From JBKSMP01 sp964582055 (GTDB lineage: Bacteria > Verrucomicrobiota > Verrucomicrobiia > Opitutales > UBA9783), in assembly GCA_964582055.1 (NCBI GenBank), contig CAZOPT010000005.1:1-34550 (forward strand): DNA of 34,550 bases, written 5' to 3'. Positions 32,443 through 34,550 of the stretch are shown piece after piece; position 1 is the first letter of the stretch; every line of letters starts with the position of its first letter. The translations under genes were made by a program, and so were the position numbers. The notes beneath the pieces are model-generated. The model did no database searches, was not told the origin of the DNA, and saw only the letters and a program-made list of their open reading frames with translations.

Positions 32443-34550
32443 ATACTGCAGATTCTATTTTAATCGTCGAAGATGATGTAAATTCTGCTTTTGTCCTTAA
32501 AGCTATTTTGCAAAAAGCAGGTTATTCCATATTGCCAATTGCATCTAGTGGAGAAATGGCGTTACAATTAGCCGAAGAACACCATCCTTCACTTTTATTG
32601 ATGGATATTACCTTGTCAGGGAATTTAGATGGAATTGATACCACTCTAAAAATTAAGCAAAAATATGATGTTCCTGTTATTTACTTGACGGGATATGCTT
32701 CAGAAGATGTTATTCGTCGAGCAAAAGCTTCGACACCGTTTGGGTTTCTTTTGAAACCTTACACGGCAAAAATGGTTCTTATTACGACCGAAATGGCTTT
32801 GCATAAAGCTTCCATTGAACGGGAATCAAAGGAAACTAAAAGACGTTTAGCGGTTACTTTAGGGACCTTGCAAAATCCTATTTTTTCAATAAATCCAAAA
32901 GGGTATATTACATATGCAAATCCTGCAGCCCAGCAATTTTTAGAAAAGCCATTACATGCTATTTTAAATCAATCTTTTGACCAATTGTTACCACTTTATT
33001 GTATGGAGGATTTGCGACAATATAATTCTTTTTTAGATTTTTTAGATACGGATTTAGACAAAGTTATTTATTTTAATAAAAATCGGGAAAAGGTGTATTT
33101 ATATATCCAAGTAAGTGCTTTAAAAGATCTTTATAATAGCATCCAAGGTTATGTAATTTCCTTAAACGATTTTACAGAACGTTTTTTATTGCGTGCTAAA
33201 GAATCTATGTTGGCATCTGCGTTGACGAGTTCGCGGGAAGGTGTTATTGTTACCGAGGTTGATTCTAAAGTGTCAGATTATAAAATAAAATATGCAAATC
33301 AGAGTTTGTTAACGCTTTTAAAAACAACATCGGAAGCTTTAGTTGGACAATCATTAACAAAGTTGTTTTGTGAAAATTTTAATGAAACAATTGTTCGTGC
33401 GTTAGCTGAAAATTGTGCCTATACAGCCGATACGATCATTTTGTGTGAAGATGGTGAACAAAAATTAACGAATTGGAGTTTATCTCCATTTTTTGATAAT
33501 CAGCTGCAATTGCATCATATTGTTATTACGGTAAGAGACGTTACGCAATTGAGAAAGATGGAAGAAAATTTACGTCAGACGCAAAAAATAGAAGCAGTTG
33601 GACGCTTGGCGGGAGGTATTGCTCACGATTTTAATAATTTGTTATCTATTATTAATGGTTGTACAGATTTGGCACTTGCACATAAATCTTCCAGTGAAAA
33701 AGTTGAAGGTTATTTGAAGAGTGTGCACGAAGCAGGTGAACGCGGTGCTGTTCTTGTTCAACAACTTATGTTATTTAGCCGAAAAAATATAGAAGAAATT
33801 GAATCAAAAGATGTTTGTTATCCTACTGATGTCGTTCGCAAAACTTTAGCGATGTTACGTAATTGGCTAGGCAAAGATATTCTTTTATCTGAAGAAATAG
33901 ATTCAAATTTATGGCCATTGAAAATGACTGAAACACATTTGGATCAAATTTTAGTGAATCTTTGTGTAAATGCAAAAGATGCGATGCCTAATGGTGGAAA
34001 AATAGAGATTTTTGCTAAAAATTTTAAAGGATGTCCTCAGGGGTTAATAGAAGGTTTATATGTACAAATTTCCGTCCAAGATCATGGCGAAGGTATGGAT
34101 AGTGAAACCCAAAAGAAAATTTTTGAACCCTTTTTTACAACAAAACCGATAGGTAAAGGTACTGGGTTAGGATTGGCGAGTGTTTATGGGATTGTAAAAC
34201 GTTATGATGGTGCTATTGTGGTTGAAAGTACAAAAGCGCAGGGATCTACATTTACTTTTTATCTACCGGCACATACGACAAAACAAGTTCTTTCTATTCC
34301 TAAAAAGAAGACCATTAAGCGTTGTTGTTTAAATCTTGATGAGCCTATTGCGAAGGCATTAAAACCTTGTTTGCTTATAGAGGGGTGGACTATTACAGAT
34401 GCTGTAAATGAAGAGGAAGCTTGTGTAATTATTTCGCACGAACCTTCTGCAGATATTTATGTCCCAAGAAATTTTACTCCCCAATTGGCTATACAACATC
34501 CTTTTGCAATCACACAAATTTTGAAAGAAATACGAAAACGATTCTTTTAA
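32439..34550 (+). CDS. Hybrid histidine kinase: REC-PAS-PAS-HisKA-HATPase with a decayed receiver
   Basis: The 703-aa soluble protein ends with a TAA on the last bases of the window and is complete. Domains: receiver (5-120; D11/D12, phospho-acceptor D56, T84, K106), PAS (about 135-245), PAS (about 255-370), HisKA with H396 in GGIAHDFNNLLS, and HATPase with N511, G1 QDHGEGM (547-553) and G2 GTGLGLA (574-580). The HDFNN form is that of PAS-linked hybrid kinases, which normally finish with a receiver. Here residues about 625-703 look like a shortened receiver (LNLDEP...GWTITDA...HPFAITQILKEIRKRF) without a phospho-acceptor Asp. No transmembrane segment is seen, so it senses an internal signal, or one passed through its N-terminal receiver. 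Confidence 0.9.
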   Translation: MNTADSILIVEDDVNSAFVLKAILQKAGYSILPIASSGEMALQLAEEHHPSLLLMDITLSGNLDGIDTTLKIKQKYDVPVIYLTGYASEDVIRRAKASTPFGFLLKPYTAKMVLITTEMALHKASIERESKETKRRLAVTLGTLQNPIFSINPKGYITYANPAAQQFLEKPLHAILNQSFDQLLPLYCMEDLRQYNSFLDFLDTDLDKVIYFNKNREKVYLYIQVSALKDLYNSIQGYVISLNDFTERFLLRAKESMLASALTSSREGVIVTEVDSKVSDYKIKYANQSLLTLLKTTSEALVGQSLTKLFCENFNETIVRALAENCAYTADTIILCEDGEQKLTNWSLSPFFDNQLQLHHIVITVRDVTQLRKMEENLRQTQKIEAVGRLAGGIAHDFNNLLSIINGCTDLALAHKSSSEKVEGYLKSVHEAGERGAVLVQQLMLFSRKNIEEIESKDVCYPTDVVRKTLAMLRNWLGKDILLSEEIDSNLWPLKMTETHLDQILVNLCVNAKDAMPNGGKIEIFAKNFKGCPQGLIEGLYVQISVQDHGEGMDSETQKKIFEPFFTTKPIGKGTGLGLASVYGIVKRYDGAIVVESTKAQGSTFTFYLPAHTTKQVLSIPKKKTIKRCCLNLDEPIAKALKPCLLIEGWTITDAVNEEEACVIISHEPSADIYVPRNFTPQLAIQHPFAITQILKEIRKRFF

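Noticed and set aside
1..34550. CRISPR array or insertion sequence
   Set aside because: No regularly spaced repeats and no transposase gene were seen; the only unresolved place is the 100-N gap.

Overview
The window is about 34.5 kb of AT-rich DNA from a Gram-negative bacterium. LpxA (lipid A synthesis), RodA and MurJ (peptidoglycan) indicate a cell with an outer membrane and a wall. A MoxR/DUF58/DUF4381-like/BatA-E aerotolerance-type operon, a LpxA-like hexapeptide protein of a kind I associate with Verrucomicrobia, and the low GC suggest a low-GC member of the PVC group, perhaps a host-associated Opitutae-like verrucomicrobium. That placement is inference from gene content and protein style; no 16S or other decisive marker is present. 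A secreted metallopeptidase resembling host-targeted effector proteases makes a symbiotic or intracellular lifestyle plausible but does not prove it.

Layout, left to right. (1) 1-332: the tail of a + strand gene cut by the window edge. (2) 333-4140, minus strand: a translationally coupled tRNA-modification operon, mnmE-mnmG-trmB. (3) 4141-4466: an AT-rich gap between divergent genes with one perfect and several near-perfect DnaA boxes and a 37-nt pure A/T run; this is my candidate replication origin. (4) 4467-9153, plus strand: a FolE-FolB fusion, rodA, an RNase E/G and lpxA. (5) 9154-13692: an accessory segment with an unknown 199-aa protein, a secreted HExxH metallopeptidase, a DUF5131 Fe-S protein, a hexapeptide-repeat protein, two small unknown proteins, several hairpins and a 100-N assembly gap. 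(6) 13694-13769: tRNA-Arg(CCG) on the minus strand, one base from the gap. (7) 13858-21808, plus strand: a membrane sulfatase-fold transferase, der-xerC/D, an orphan peptide-transporter ATPase, and sufC-sufB-sufD-sufT. (8) 21846-31138, minus strand: a nine-gene operon moxR-DUF58-DUF4381-batA-batB-batC-batD-batE-murJ behind a near-consensus sigma70-type promoter. (9) 31271-34550, plus strand: a three-gene phosphorelay with a small soluble histidine kinase, a receiver/coiled-coil protein and a REC-PAS-PAS-kinase hybrid whose C-terminus is a decayed receiver.

How the genes fit together. MnmE and MnmG jointly modify wobble uridines and TrmB methylates G46 of tRNAs. RodA, MurJ, LpxA and probably the sulfatase-fold protein build the envelope. 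The MoxR/DUF58/Bat genes form a predicted membrane-anchored AAA+/VWA machine, here co-transcribed with the lipid II flippase. SufB, SufC, SufD and SufT assemble Fe-S clusters, but no SufS or SufU is in this window. Nearly all junctions inside operons are 1-14 bp overlaps, the mark of a compact genome, so the loose spacing at 9154-13857 stands out as accessory or recently rearranged DNA.
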